Positions 1-13,079 of a stretch of DNA of 64,000 nt are shown in pieces. The notes beneath the pieces were generated by a model. The model saw only the letters and a program-made list of their open reading frames with translations. It was not told the origin of the DNA and did not search any database. Position 1 is the first letter of the stretch, and the number at the start of each line of letters is the position of its first letter. Origin of the DNA: Eukaryota sp. TZLM1-RC (lineage: Eukaryota > Metamonada: BaSk clade); contig JAUPSS010000001.1 in NCBI GenBank assembly GCA_040285825.1, positions 2,914,001 through 2,978,000 on the forward strand. The letters run 5' to 3'. A program made the position numbers and the translations under genes.

Positions 1-3424
<3,424 letters not shown>

Positions 3425-3559
3425 TTCTTGTAATTTAAATTTAATAAACTTTGTTAAATTCTTTCTGTTGTTCAATGTTTTCTGTAACATAGATACATTG
3501 ATGAACCTATTCAATGAACCAACTCAGTCAGTGGCGGTTTATTGAACAGGTTTAAATTT

Positions 3560-4236
3560 AAACAATTAATTTTTTAGCTCATTGTGAACATATCTTTATT
3601 GTTTATCGCAACTACTCAAATTGCTGAACATAAAAACTCGAGTGCAGTTTTGGCATCTAAATATTTTATAGATCCAAAGGACAAGGAGTAACTTTCAACT
3701 TTCAATAGTGCACCTTACCTCTTCAATTTGAATTAGATCATTTGTCCAGTGATATCTGGATTCAGTGTTTTCCTCAGAAATTCCCAACCGATCACTCCCA
3801 AGTTTACGTTTTTGACTGAAAAAGCTTCAGCACAATCTGGTTAAGTTATATGAAAGCATGGATTATGAAGTAAAACTTGGCTTGGCCAAAACTGAAAATC
3901 CCGCTTTCGGTAATTTTTTAAAGGATATTCACAAGTTCTGCTGTTGCTTTAGTAACTCAAATTCCCTTGTTTATGGATTTTTGTTAAACAACAATGCGTT
4001 TTGGTTGTTTTCTATGGCCAAACAATTTGCCCAATCATTTAACATGTAAATGTGGTAAACCTCTTTTGTTTACTCATCTTTTGAACTGTAAACATTTCAT
4101 TACATTTAGAAGTAAAGTGCATAATAATGTTAGGGACCAAATTTTTGTAATGTGTAAATCATATCGAGTAGATTCCTTTTTAGAGCCGCTGTTATCAAAA
4201 TTAATTCTTGATGATCCCATCATAGTACGCGCGTAA
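3560..4236 (+). mobile_element. decayed LINE 3' fragment (family B/C)
   Basis: This is a broken LINE copy read on the plus strand in several frames. Recognisable pieces are WIQCFPQKFPTDHS near 3755, which parallels WDRCFPQSFNG in LINE A, and the C-terminal zinc motif (CKCGKPLLFTHLLNC) near 4050. The start of the endonuclease region follows (NNVRDQ, MCKSYRVDSFLEPLL). The copy stops before the R-G-D motif, at about 4236. Many stops and shifts are present, so no product is expected. Confidence 0.7.
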
Positions 4237-4740
4237 GGTAAAAGTACAACCCAAACGACAAGACCATTTTATCCTCAAAGAGTATCCCTATTATTTAAGG
4301 TTTGTTCTTTTAATCATGATTGCTGTGTTGTGTCTAATGTTTTCGATTAAAGTTTTGATTGCTTCCTGAGTGACGGTTTGTAGATTTGTAAATAATTCGT
4401 TGTAAATGACAGTGGAAAATAAAATTCAAGTTTTATTAATGTAGTTAATTAATTGCATTGTTATGTTTTATAATTTTATTTTATTTTATTTCTGTAGCTG
4501 TTTTTTCAAATCAGGAATGAATGTTTATTTTGTAGATACCAACGAATGCTTGGTGAATAGGTCACACAGCATCTGCCAATGCACACAATCCAGAGCCCTG
4601 GACTCCAGAGGGTAAGCAAAAGTTGATAGATAACGGGTACCATAATAGGAATACAAATAACAAAAATGAAAACTTGGTTTGTCTTAAATAATGTTTTTTT
4701 TGAATTTATTTATTTATTAGAAAACTTTTAAATCAACCTC
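4237..4740. other. AT-rich spacer, no gene seen
   Basis: I see no reading frame of note, RNA gene or recognisable element between the two LINE fragments. The DNA is AT-rich with short homopolymer runs. Confidence 0.5.
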
Positions 4741-5018
4741 TGATTAATCCATCCCTCCCAAAACAAAACAACTAGATGCAACTCTCTCATAGTGAGATCC
4801 AAGAGAAATCAAAGCATCAGAAACCATCTTCAACATCCCCTTAGAAATAGAAAACACAATTCTATTTTGCCAAAACAATCTGTTGAAATTCCCGTTAGTT
4901 CTTCTCTTTACAATCATTTCAAAATCTGCAAAAAAACGTATAACCGTGGGAGAAAGTGAATTAAATAGAGAAAATACAAATAAATACAAATTGTATTTTG
5001 CATGCTGTTGGCTGGACA

Positions 5019-5033
5019 ATTTGGATAAAGGTT
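5019..5033. repeat. target-site duplication, left copy
   Basis: ATTTGGATAAAGGTT, identical to 5590-5604. Together they bracket the LINE C insertion. Confidence 0.88.
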
Positions 5034-5589
5034 TTTTTTGAACATTCAGTCTTTTATTCAACAACAAATATGAAATACACAATTAAAACTCCACATCCTC
5101 AAAACCTGCCTCCCCTACATCAAAACAATTAATTGCTAAAGATTCAGAAAATTTCCCAAAAGAAGATAGTGAATCAGAAATTAGTTTTACCATTCCCTTA
5201 AAAATAGAAAATACAATCCTGTTTTGCCAGTAAACACGATTGAAAATTCTTCCAGTTCTTTCCTTTACAACTACAACAAAATCCTCAAGGAAAGCCATAG
5301 CAGCCTTACCTAGAGATCCAAGCAAAGAAAAAACAAAGGGACATAAATTATATTGGGCATGAGAATTTTCATTAACCGAGGAAATGGGTTTCGCATATTT
5401 AGCAATTTTATATTTTTCGCCTGCAAGAAGAGGATTATTTACATCCGAGTTAATGAGATGTTCGTTAGAGGAATTACAAGGGTCAATAGACATGGCGTCC
5501 AAAATAGTAAAACTACCATTTAAACCAGGAACAACTAGATCACCTCTTGTCAGACCCATAGAAGCTCTGTTGTAACACGTACTATCAAT
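5034..5589 (-). mobile_element. 5'-truncated LINE C inserted in LINE B
   Basis: This 556-bp LINE C tail encodes the endonuclease-like domain: RGDLVVPGLNG, ILDAMSIDPCNSSNE and KYKIAKYAKP. It ends in a minus-strand AATAAA-like 3' region and a short A run. It is flanked by a perfect 15-bp direct repeat at 5019-5033 and 5590-5604, as expected for target-primed reverse transcription. Its own coding frame is open across this part (stop at 5083). Confidence 0.88.
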
Positions 5590-5604
5590 ATTTGGATAAA
5601 GGTT
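5590..5604. repeat. target-site duplication, right copy
   Basis: ATTTGGATAAAGGTT, identical to 5019-5033. Confidence 0.88.
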
Positions 5605-5994
5605 GATTGTATTTTTTGATTTTGCAATTTTCAGCATTTGAAAGAGGATTATGAATTTCAAAATTAGCAAGCTTTTCATTTGAGGCATTACAAGGATCAA
5701 CAGACATTACATCCAATAAAATGAAGATTCCGTCTAATCCAGGTAATATGACATCACCTCTATTCTTAAGAAAATCATCTTCAGTAACAAACAGATTTGA
5801 CAACAGAGGTTCAAAAAAGGATTCAATTCTACGAGACTTACACATACAATCTAATTGATGTCTCAAATATATTTAAATTATTATGTGCTTGACGGTAGAT
5901 TTAACTAAAGTGTTAAATAAGACTACCTGAATAGCTTGTCTTAACCTCTTAAATAGTCCACCTCAATAAGATTGTTCGAAATGGAAAAAACAAC

Positions 5995-6700
5995 GTTCAT
6001 TCTGATCCTCTTTTGTTTACTCATCTTTTGAACTGTAAACATTTCATTACATTTAGAAGCAAAGTGCATAATAATGTCAGGGACCAAATTTATGTAATGT
6101 GCAAATCATATTGAGTAGATTCCTTTTTAGAGCCGTTGTTATCAAAATTAATTCTTGATGACCCCAATATTGATGGTACGCGTTACAACAGAGCTTCTAT
6201 GGGTCTGGTAAGAGGTGATTTGGTTGTTCCCGGCTTATATGGTAGTTTTACTATTTTAGACGCCATGTCCATTGACCCTTGTAATTCTTCTAACGAATAT
6301 TTCATTAACTCAGATGTAAATAATCCTCTTCTTGCTGGCGAAAAATATAAAATTGCTAAACACACGAAATCTATTTCTTCTGTAAATGAAAATTCTACTG
6401 TCCAAAATAATTTATGTCCCTTTGTTTTTTCCTTGCTTGGATCATTAGGTAAGGCTGTTATGGCTTTTCTTGAGGATTTTGTTGTAGTTGTAAAGGCAAT
6501 AACTGGAAGAATTTTCAATCGTGTATACTGCCAAAACAGGATTGTATTTTCTATTTTTAAGAAAACTGGTGAAATTAATTTCTGATTCACTCTCTTCTTT
6601 TGGGAAGTTTTCTGAATCTTTAGTAATTAATCAATTGTTTTGGTGTAGGTGAAGCAGATTTAGAGGATGTGTAGTTTTAGTTGTATATTTCATGTTTTCA
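5995..6700 (+). mobile_element. LINE C 3' fragment
   Basis: This plus-strand LINE C copy starts in the C-terminal zinc motif (PLLFTHLLNCKHF). It continues through RGDLVVPGLYG, ILDAMSIDPCN and the conserved FVFSLLGSLGKA block. The frame is open from 6136 to 6585, then shifts by one near 6560 before the last 30 or so residues. It is closely similar to the insertion at 5034-5589 but on the opposite strand. Confidence 0.82.
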
Positions 6701-6984
6701 TATTCCCTATTAGATAAAGTAACAATTTCAACACACCTTTAGAAATAATACAAAAAACTACTTATTTCTGCCGATAGTCTTCCGTTAATAGAAAATGGAA
6801 TAACAATAAAAACAACTGTTTCTATCAGTATTAGCACCTTCTATATCTTTGTCATATGTTCTATGTTTTTCATTCGCTTTCTATTCCGGAAATTTCAGAG
6901 GATTAAGTTACTTTCTTTGAACCAAAGTGTCATTTGTTTTATAACAAAAGAAAAAACCAACAATGACTTCAAAATTTTCATTCC

Positions 6985-6995
6985 AATCACAGTAA
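6985..6995. repeat. target-site duplication, left copy
   Basis: AATCACAGTAA, repeated at 7186-7196 around the LINE A tail. Confidence 0.8.
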
Positions 6996-7185
6996 TAGAT
7001 TACTAATAATTACTAATAATAGATTTATTATTAATAGATTACCTCGGTTTTTCAATCGAATAAGAGAAGCTTTAGCTAGACAGCAAGCAGATCAAGATTT
7101 TGTAGAGGAAATCATGGTTCAATGATAGTCGTCCCATTAGTTATGAGTTAATTTAATTAAGTGTGCAAATTCAATAAATAAAAGT
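6996..7185 (+). mobile_element. short LINE A 3' tail, inserted
   Basis: This is the last 190 bp of LINE A: PRFFNRIREALARQQADQDF, the stop, then the family 3' end GTGTGCAAATTCAATAAATA. Direct repeats AATCACAGTAA at 6985-6995 and 7186-7196 flank it exactly. Confidence 0.82.
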
Positions 7186-7196
7186 AATCACAGTAA
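7186..7196. repeat. target-site duplication, right copy
   Basis: AATCACAGTAA, the partner of 6985-6995. Confidence 0.8.
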
Positions 7197-7235
7197 ATGT
7201 CACTTCTGTCATCAGCACCAAACTTGTTCATAAGC

Positions 7236-7345
7236 AATCATTTTATTGGATGTAATGTCTTTTGACCCTTGTAATGTGTCAAATGAAAGGTTTGCTTATT
7301 CTGAAATTCATAATCCTCTTTCAAAAGATTTAAATCTCGAAATCG
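7236..7345 (+). mobile_element. LINE B endonuclease-core fragment
   Basis: A short plus-strand piece reads FILLDVMSFDPCNVSNERF then SEIHNPLSKD, matching the LINE B core. Both ends are ragged and no duplication was found. Confidence 0.6.
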
Positions 7346-7780
7346 ATAATACAATGAACTTTAGTCCGAATTGTCTTCCCAACAGCATGTAAAATCCCAC
7401 CTTTGGTAATTTTTTAAAAATCATTCGCTGCTGCTTTAGCATTTCAAAAAAAGAATCAATGTCAGCAACAATATTGTATGGAAGAAATCTTGGAAAAAAA
7501 CTGATTTTTGGAAGAAATCTTGGTTCACTGATTTTTGCACCATTAGATATGAGATAACCTTAAGTGTTGATGTTCAAAAACTTATGGTTTTTTCAGTAAT
7601 TAACTATTTTGATGTTGAAGTGAAGGTCGTGAGGGTGTGGAACTTCAGTTGTGTATTTGATATTTCTATTTCTAGTCGTTCTTTAATAAAAAAGGTCAGA
7701 AAAGTAAAATGTTTATAGTTGTCACACTTGGGCCAAACATCATCTTCCAGCAAGTTGGATGGTATTCACTGAATGAACCC
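7346..7780 (+). other. repeat debris, includes a LINE C tail (7590-7695)
   Basis: Most of this stretch is unassigned AT-rich DNA with a short internal repeat (GGAAGAAATCTTGG twice near 7480-7520). A LINE C C-terminal tail is visible near 7590-7695 (VINYFDVEVKVVRV, compared with AINCFDVGEAGFED in intact copies). No gene is supported. Confidence 0.45.
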
Positions 7781-7784
7781 AAAT

Positions 7785-7888
7785 CTGCAATGAAATAATA
7801 CAATTTATAATTACAAATTTATAATGACTGTACAAAATTCAGAAAACATAGTAGTTAATGAAAAAATGAAACGCAAAAGTCAAGTAAA
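7785..7888. repeat. duplicated 3' flank of the UBA genes
   Basis: About 100 bp downstream of the BTB-UBA gene (AAATCTGCAATGAAATAATA onward) is nearly the same as 47426-47523, downstream of the second UBA gene. The duplication that made the paralogues therefore included the 3' flank. Confidence 0.75.
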
Positions 7889-10800
7889 TTACAAGTTACC
7901 TAGAAGTTGTTCAAAAGCAAGGTCGAAATTATTACTAAACCTACGTAAAGCAGCTTCAGCCTTCCTTTCCTGAAATCCCATGCCCATTAATTTGGTTAAT
8001 TTTGCTTCGTCTGGGTGTAAACAACTACGTCCTGGGAAAGCAGAAGCACTCCTAGACTTGTGTGAAGAAGTTCTATGGTGATCAGCACGGGCAGAGAGTG
8101 AACCAGAAGATTCTACTGATCTTCCGTGTCTTTTGAAACCACTTTCGAATCTATTTGAGCTAGGACTATGTGTGTGATAAATGTCACCTGAACGTACATC
8201 AACTCTTTTTGGTTGAGAAGCAGTGGTGGGTCGCAGGTAAGATGGAGTACTTGAATCTCTATAATCTCTAGGGCTAACTGATGGTGACGGGAGTGATGGA
8301 GAAGGCCGGGTAGGTTTCACATCAGTTGACTTAATTTTAGCGGTTGGAGATAGACTTGCACCCCTTTCAGTGCGTAAAGTTGGGCTCTTAGTGGTAGATG
8401 AATTAGACTGATAGGACGGAGAAGATCTGGAAGAGAGGTGGCCAGTGGTGAAAGGCTCGGCATGATCAATTGTGGAAGTTCTAGAATGCTTGAATTGACT
8501 GAATCTTGCAAGCCAATCAGCCGCTTGATCAATGTCACCTCTGAACCATCGTAACTTTGCTTCGGCATCCTTTGCATCAAAGCCCATCTCTACTAGTTTC
8601 TGGACTTTGGGGTCACTGTGGACCGGATGACTTGTTGGAGTGGATTCCACTAAGGGTGATTGTTGAGGAGATTTTAATTTGGATGAACGATGGTTAGGTG
8701 GTGATGGACTGGATCTCTGGGGTTCATTGTTTTGCGATTTTACTACATCTCCAGCTGGCTGCAAAAGGCTTCTTGTACTATCTTGACTAACAGAACTAGT
8801 TTCAGCTGACAGAGATGGGCTTTTAACTTCTTTAGAACGCAAAGTGGTTGAGACACCACGAGGAGCCATGTATTGAATCGCCCGTTCAACATCATTGTTA
8901 CATATGGCTAGCACTCGTTCAGCACGTTTCACTTCGTATCCCATTTCAACAAACTTCACAATATTAGGGTTAGAATGATGGACTGATTTATCCTGGGTGG
9001 ATGGTGAAGAAGATTGCTCTGGGACTCTCTCTGCTGCTGGGTAGTGCTGACTGGGTTTTCCTTGTTCAAGATTCCTACTTGAAGACTTTAGCGTAGAGTC
9101 CCCAGAACGAGAAGAACGTTGAGTTTTGGAACTCTTTAACTTTTCCAGTTGTACCAGATAGTCAACCGCTAGTTCTACATTATTATGGCACTTTTGTAAA
9201 GCACGTTCAGCAAGTTTAGAATCAAACCCCATGTTGATCATGTCTTGAACCTTTGGGTTTTGGTGTTGCTGATGAGCAGAATCTAATCCAAGCTGGTCTT
9301 GGTTCTTTTGCTTTGAATCATGTGAGGCTTGAGCAACAGCCTCATCGAATCTTTGGGAAGCTGTCTTGGTTTGTGGTGGAGGTTGGGTGTGGGATGATCT
9401 GGAGTTGGAAGGCTCAGTCACTGATGATTCCTCTTGTGCCTTTGATAAACTTAATTGAGGTGGAGTAGTTTCCTGAGCAACGTCTGTATCTCGAACATCA
9501 TCCATATTCTCCAAATGTGGTACATCTTCGGTAGGTGGTTTTGCAGCTCTTTCCTCTAGTAATTTGCTACCCTGGCCAATAGCTGGTCTAGATCCTTCAT
9601 TGTCAAAGTTGAAGAAGTTCTTTAATCTGGGTCTTGGAACAGATGCAGACCTACGAGCAAGTCCAAAGGTTCTAAACTTGAAATCAACCTCAATTGGATT
9701 GGGTTTGGTTGCCTCTTCTTTTCGTTCAGTTTCCCCACTGGTTTTGTCACTCTTCTTGGCTGTTTCTGAATTACTTGACTTGGGTTCTGATGATTCACTT
9801 TTGCCATATGAAATTTGGTGACTGGAGTCGGCATCACGTTCTGCTGTATCACTCACTGTACGCTCATGAGAAGTACTATCAACCTGATTCGAGTCTTGAT
9901 TAGCCGGCACGGAGACTTCAGGAACGTAATCAGAAGGAATTTTGTCCTCAGTTTCAGATTCGGTCTTCTTTTGATGTTGAATTGAAGATTGATTAATTTG
10001 TTGTTTTGGTTGGTCTTCAACAGATTTCTTCTGACTTTCCTTGACTTTTTGATTACTGACCGTTTGAGAAGAGGCTTGAGACTGTTGAGCAGCTAATCGT
10101 CGTCTCCGTTCCTCTAATTGTTGATCTACTGATGGATTTGTTCTTGGTTCAAGAGTAGTCTTTGTTTTTGGTGTAGTTGAAGGGAGTTTGACGAAATATT
10201 CATCCTCTTCATTGGAGCTACTGTCAGTATGGTCACTATCAGTGATTTTCAACAGATCAAAATCATGGGAAGTATCTGATTTTAATGACGACCGCTCACT
10301 ATTATCATCCTCAACCATGGCAGGTATCTGATCTGCTGGAGATTTTACATCAGGATCAGGTTGTGAAAACTTGGGGTTCATAACGTAAAACATGAAATTG
10401 CACAAAGTTGGCTTGAGTTCTTCAAAATTAACCAATGGTGAAATGATTTCGTTCAATTGAGTGAAGGTGAATTTTTCAAAATTAAAGGAGTTTAAGCAGT
10501 TGTCGAAAAAATCAACATTCCAATCAGAATCTTCTTGACTTTGAGAGGAACTATAAGATTTAACCAAAGTTCTTAACAACCAGTAATCACTATCAAATTG
10601 ATTGATATTGATCTGATTAATTTGATTAAAGGTACTCGATGTTAAAGACAGAGATGGAGCATTTCTTATGGCAAACTTTGGTAAAAATTTAGCAAGTTCC
10701 GTGCAATTTAGACTATTTACATTTGCCAAATCAATTGTTTCCAACAACCATTGAGGGTCCTTATTGCGATCTTGAACCTCAGCAAAGCACTTAATGGAAA

Positions 10801-11914
10801 AGTTAACCAGTAATTGAGCTAAAGATTGGTTAGTTTTCAATGGAACCAATAATTCTGAATAAAGAAATTTGAGAGGAATTTGTTTGACTTTCAGTAAATC
10901 TAATACTGCAGAGATTTGGTTAAAACTAAAGTCTTTTCTGGTTGAATTGGACAAGATTAAGCTTTTGATTAACCATTGGACATGTTTTTTTGACTTCAAT
11001 TGACCTGATAATTCAATAATTGTCACAGGTTTTAGGACCAAACTTTCACGTTCTCCAAGATCAAAAATGCTAGGAATGTGCTTGACCAAGTCCTTAATAC
11101 GATCAAACTCTACCCGATCTCCCTGAATTAACAACGAGAAACACAATTCATTTCTAACAATGCATGGTTTAGTAAAATGTAATAAAAGATCAAGAGAGAA
11201 ATTCAACAGAACCAATGTTAATTCACCAAACTCCCCTAATTTTTGAATTAATTCCCTCCATATAAAATCAATGTCCATTTGTCTAATCAAATCAATCAAG
11301 TTTCTAAGAATCACATCAACTTGTTCAGGGGTAACATCACCATCTTTAAAAGACTCCACTAGACATTTTAACAACCATTTCGCTGCATCAACTGTTTGTA
11401 AGTGGTTTGAAAGTACCTCCAAAGCCTCCTCATTGAGAGATATGGTACTGTCAAATGAAATATTATCTATCAGTGGTGATATCTTCGTAATAAACGTAAA
11501 ATGACCAACCTCATTAGCACGATGAACGACGTGAAGTAGGGCGGGAGCTGGGAGTTTCTCGATAAAAGAGAAAGCATGAGAGACAATTCCTTGAGCCTCA
11601 TAATACTCAGCTAGATAGTACAGGTCAAATACATTTTGTTCAGTAAAAGCCAAAGGTTGGCAGTAGAGACTATCAAGAAATTGCTGGAACAAATCAATAC
11701 TGATATGATGTTCATGAAGTTTGATATGTGACATGTCTTTCTCCTCAGCAAAAGAAGAACAGAACATTTTGAAGAGATATTTAGAGAATGCCGATACCAC
11801 TACTCGATGTACAGAGAAGTTTTGCCCTTTGTATTCAAGAACTACGTCATAGAACTCACGGGATTGGTATAGTGTGGAGACGAGATCTGTTGGCGTATAC
11901 TGGAAGTGAGACAT
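7889..11914 (-). CDS. BTB/POZ protein with four UBA domains
   Basis: This 1341-residue protein begins with a BTB/POZ domain (about residues 1-110; FYDVVLEYKGQNFSVHRVVV). A helical region follows to about residue 520, then a long Ser/Glu/Gln-rich disordered stretch. Four UBA domains lie near residues 885-925, 980-1015, 1100-1140 and 1300-1341, each with the MGF or MGY turn (NMGF, EMGY, EMGF, GMGF). BTB domains commonly dimerise and recruit CUL3, and UBA domains bind ubiquitin. A CUL3 adaptor that reads polyubiquitin is a reasonable inference, not shown by the sequence. The C-terminal 750 or so residues are shared with the protein at 47524-51216; the BTB half is not. No intron is visible. The start codon gives a complete BTB domain. 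Confidence 0.88.
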   Translation of the reverse strand: MSHFQYTPTDLVSTLYQSREFYDVVLEYKGQNFSVHRVVVSAFSKYLFKMFCSSFAEEKDMSHIKLHEHHISIDLFQQFLDSLYCQPLAFTEQNVFDLYYLAEYYEAQGIVSHAFSFIEKLPAPALLHVVHRANEVGHFTFITKISPLIDNISFDSTISLNEEALEVLSNHLQTVDAAKWLLKCLVESFKDGDVTPEQVDVILRNLIDLIRQMDIDFIWRELIQKLGEFGELTLVLLNFSLDLLLHFTKPCIVRNELCFSLLIQGDRVEFDRIKDLVKHIPSIFDLGERESLVLKPVTIIELSGQLKSKKHVQWLIKSLILSNSTRKDFSFNQISAVLDLLKVKQIPLKFLYSELLVPLKTNQSLAQLLVNFSIKCFAEVQDRNKDPQWLLETIDLANVNSLNCTELAKFLPKFAIRNAPSLSLTSSTFNQINQININQFDSDYWLLRTLVKSYSSSQSQEDSDWNVDFFDNCLNSFNFEKFTFTQLNEIISPLVNFEELKPTLCNFMFYVMNPKFSQPDPDVKSPADQIPAMVEDDNSERSSLKSDTSHDFDLLKITDSDHTDSSSNEEDEYFVKLPSTTPKTKTTLEPRTNPSVDQQLEERRRRLAAQQSQASSQTVSNQKVKESQKKSVEDQPKQQINQSSIQHQKKTESETEDKIPSDYVPEVSVPANQDSNQVDSTSHERTVSDTAERDADSSHQISYGKSESSEPKSSNSETAKKSDKTSGETERKEEATKPNPIEVDFKFRTFGLARRSASVPRPRLKNFFNFDNEGSRPAIGQGSKLLEERAAKPPTEDVPHLENMDDVRDTDVAQETTPPQLSLSKAQEESSVTEPSNSRSSHTQPPPQTKTASQRFDEAVAQASHDSKQKNQDQLGLDSAHQQHQNPKVQDMINMGFDSKLAERALQKCHNNVELAVDYLVQLEKLKSSKTQRSSRSGDSTLKSSSRNLEQGKPSQHYPAAERVPEQSSSPSTQDKSVHHSNPNIVKFVEMGYEVKRAERVLAICNNDVERAIQYMAPRGVSTTLRSKEVKSPSLSAETSSVSQDSTRSLLQPAGDVVKSQNNEPQRSSPSPPNHRSSKLKSPQQSPLVESTPTSHPVHSDPKVQKLVEMGFDAKDAEAKLRWFRGDIDQAADWLARFSQFKHSRTSTIDHAEPFTTGHLSSRSSPSYQSNSSTTKSPTLRTERGASLSPTAKIKSTDVKPTRPSPSLPSPSVSPRDYRDSSTPSYLRPTTASQPKRVDVRSGDIYHTHSPSSNRFESGFKRHGRSVESSGSLSARADHHRTSSHKSRSASAFPGRSCLHPDEAKLTKLMGMGFQERKAEAALRRFSNNFDLAFEQLLGNL

Positions 11915-13079
11915 TATAACGAAAATTTAGCACCTCCAATTACCACGTCAATTCCACTAATCCTCCCACCCACACATCTAAGCAGTCTATTCCTCTCTCT
12001 CTTCTTTTTTTATCTGTATTTCTAGCAGTATTTCTTGCTCGCCCCTGATTTAGCCTTTTTTTGGTTAAATCTTTTGTTTTAATTCAATCTAAAGTAACTT
12101 TTTGCAAAAAGCTCACATCTATTGTTTCCGTTGTGTGCAAAAGACAATTTCTTGTGGTTCCCAAGTTATTGGACTTTTGCAAAGAAAATAATTTTAAATA
12201 TCCTAATCATTTTTCAATTTGTATTGCTGAATTGATTCTCCAACATGGAGAATTAATTTTTTTGAAGTTTAAAAAATTTATTATTGAAATCATTTATAAG
12301 TAATGCCAATTAGAGTAGGATTTTCTATAGTTGGATCCATTACACCAACAATAGAATCATTAGCAAAATAGAGTACATTATTAAACAAATCTATAGAGGA
12401 ATGTCAGACTTGGATATTTAATTGTTCTGAACTCGTTGGTATTTGGCAGCCACAATTACAGAACCCAACTACAAGAATTTTATATTTTATTGTTGAAGAT
12501 TTATATTTCGGATGAAATGATTTATTTATTCTATTTATTTAATAAAAAAGCACTGTATCTAATATTCGTAAATGATAATCAACCACCAAAGTACATGCAA
12601 AGACCAAGAACTATGATTGACTGAGTCCAGAAGCCGTATATAAGCTAGAAATGCTAAAACAATGGTAAAGAAATAGTTTGAAATTCCTTTATACTCAATT
12701 CTGTTGTAGGAAAAATAAATTTTTTTTTCACTACGTTGCTTATTGATATATCGTAAAAATTTGTGTTTCTTAAACATCTGGTTATTTCGATAGATGGGGA
12801 GTACATGTAAATCGTGAAGCAGTTTCATTCCACATCTAGTGTTTTAGCAGAATATTGAGAAAGTTCATCTCGCAAATCTTTGACTGTTTGTTTTCACTAT
12901 TGATTGTAAACACGTATCTCTTCAGTTCTTTTTTTCCTGTAATTCAAACTTTTGCGTTTTAAATTCTTTTTTACGACGACCTTTGGTATACGTTTTTTCA
13001 ACATATTAATGTGCATTGGAAAAATAAAAATTCATTGGTATTGTTCCATGACTATATGTACAGACGTCATAATTGTTTA
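11915..13079. other. AT-rich region, no convincing gene
   Basis: The first 100 bp upstream of the BTB-UBA start is pyrimidine-rich on the plus strand and may hold its promoter. Beyond it, short open stretches exist (a plus-strand one of 80 codons at 12061-12303, and a minus-strand piece near 12300-12400). None has a recognisable domain or a support codon pattern. Confidence 0.45.

Larger units (their letters stand above)
4744..5870 (-). mobile_element. LINE B 3' fragment, split by a LINE C insertion
   Basis: This is the C-terminal endonuclease-like part of LINE B on the minus strand. The upper half (5605-5866) carries RGDVILPGLDG and LLDVMSVDPCN, the putative PD-(D/E)XK core, then KIKKYNQPLSK. 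The lower half (4744-5033) resumes with PLSKLSSQQHAKYNLYLF and runs to the family's C-terminus. The two halves join in sense when the 5034-5589 insertion is removed. The copy is 5'-truncated near 5870. Confidence 0.8.
6740..7235 (-). mobile_element. decayed LINE A 3' fragment, split by another LINE A
   Basis: The minus strand carries LINE A C-terminal sequence (the region matching DRNTQLVFIAFPFSING) at 6740-6995. It resumes at 7197-7235 with NKFGADDRSDIYCD. Between the halves sits a plus-strand LINE A tail flanked by an 11-bp duplication. The copy is full of stops. Confidence 0.7.

Noticed and set aside
9622-9903. Extra open frames identical in both UBA genes (9622-9903 and 49899-50180)
   Set aside because: They are alternative frames of the 540-bp identical patch. 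Their identity follows from DNA identity, not from selection on these frames.
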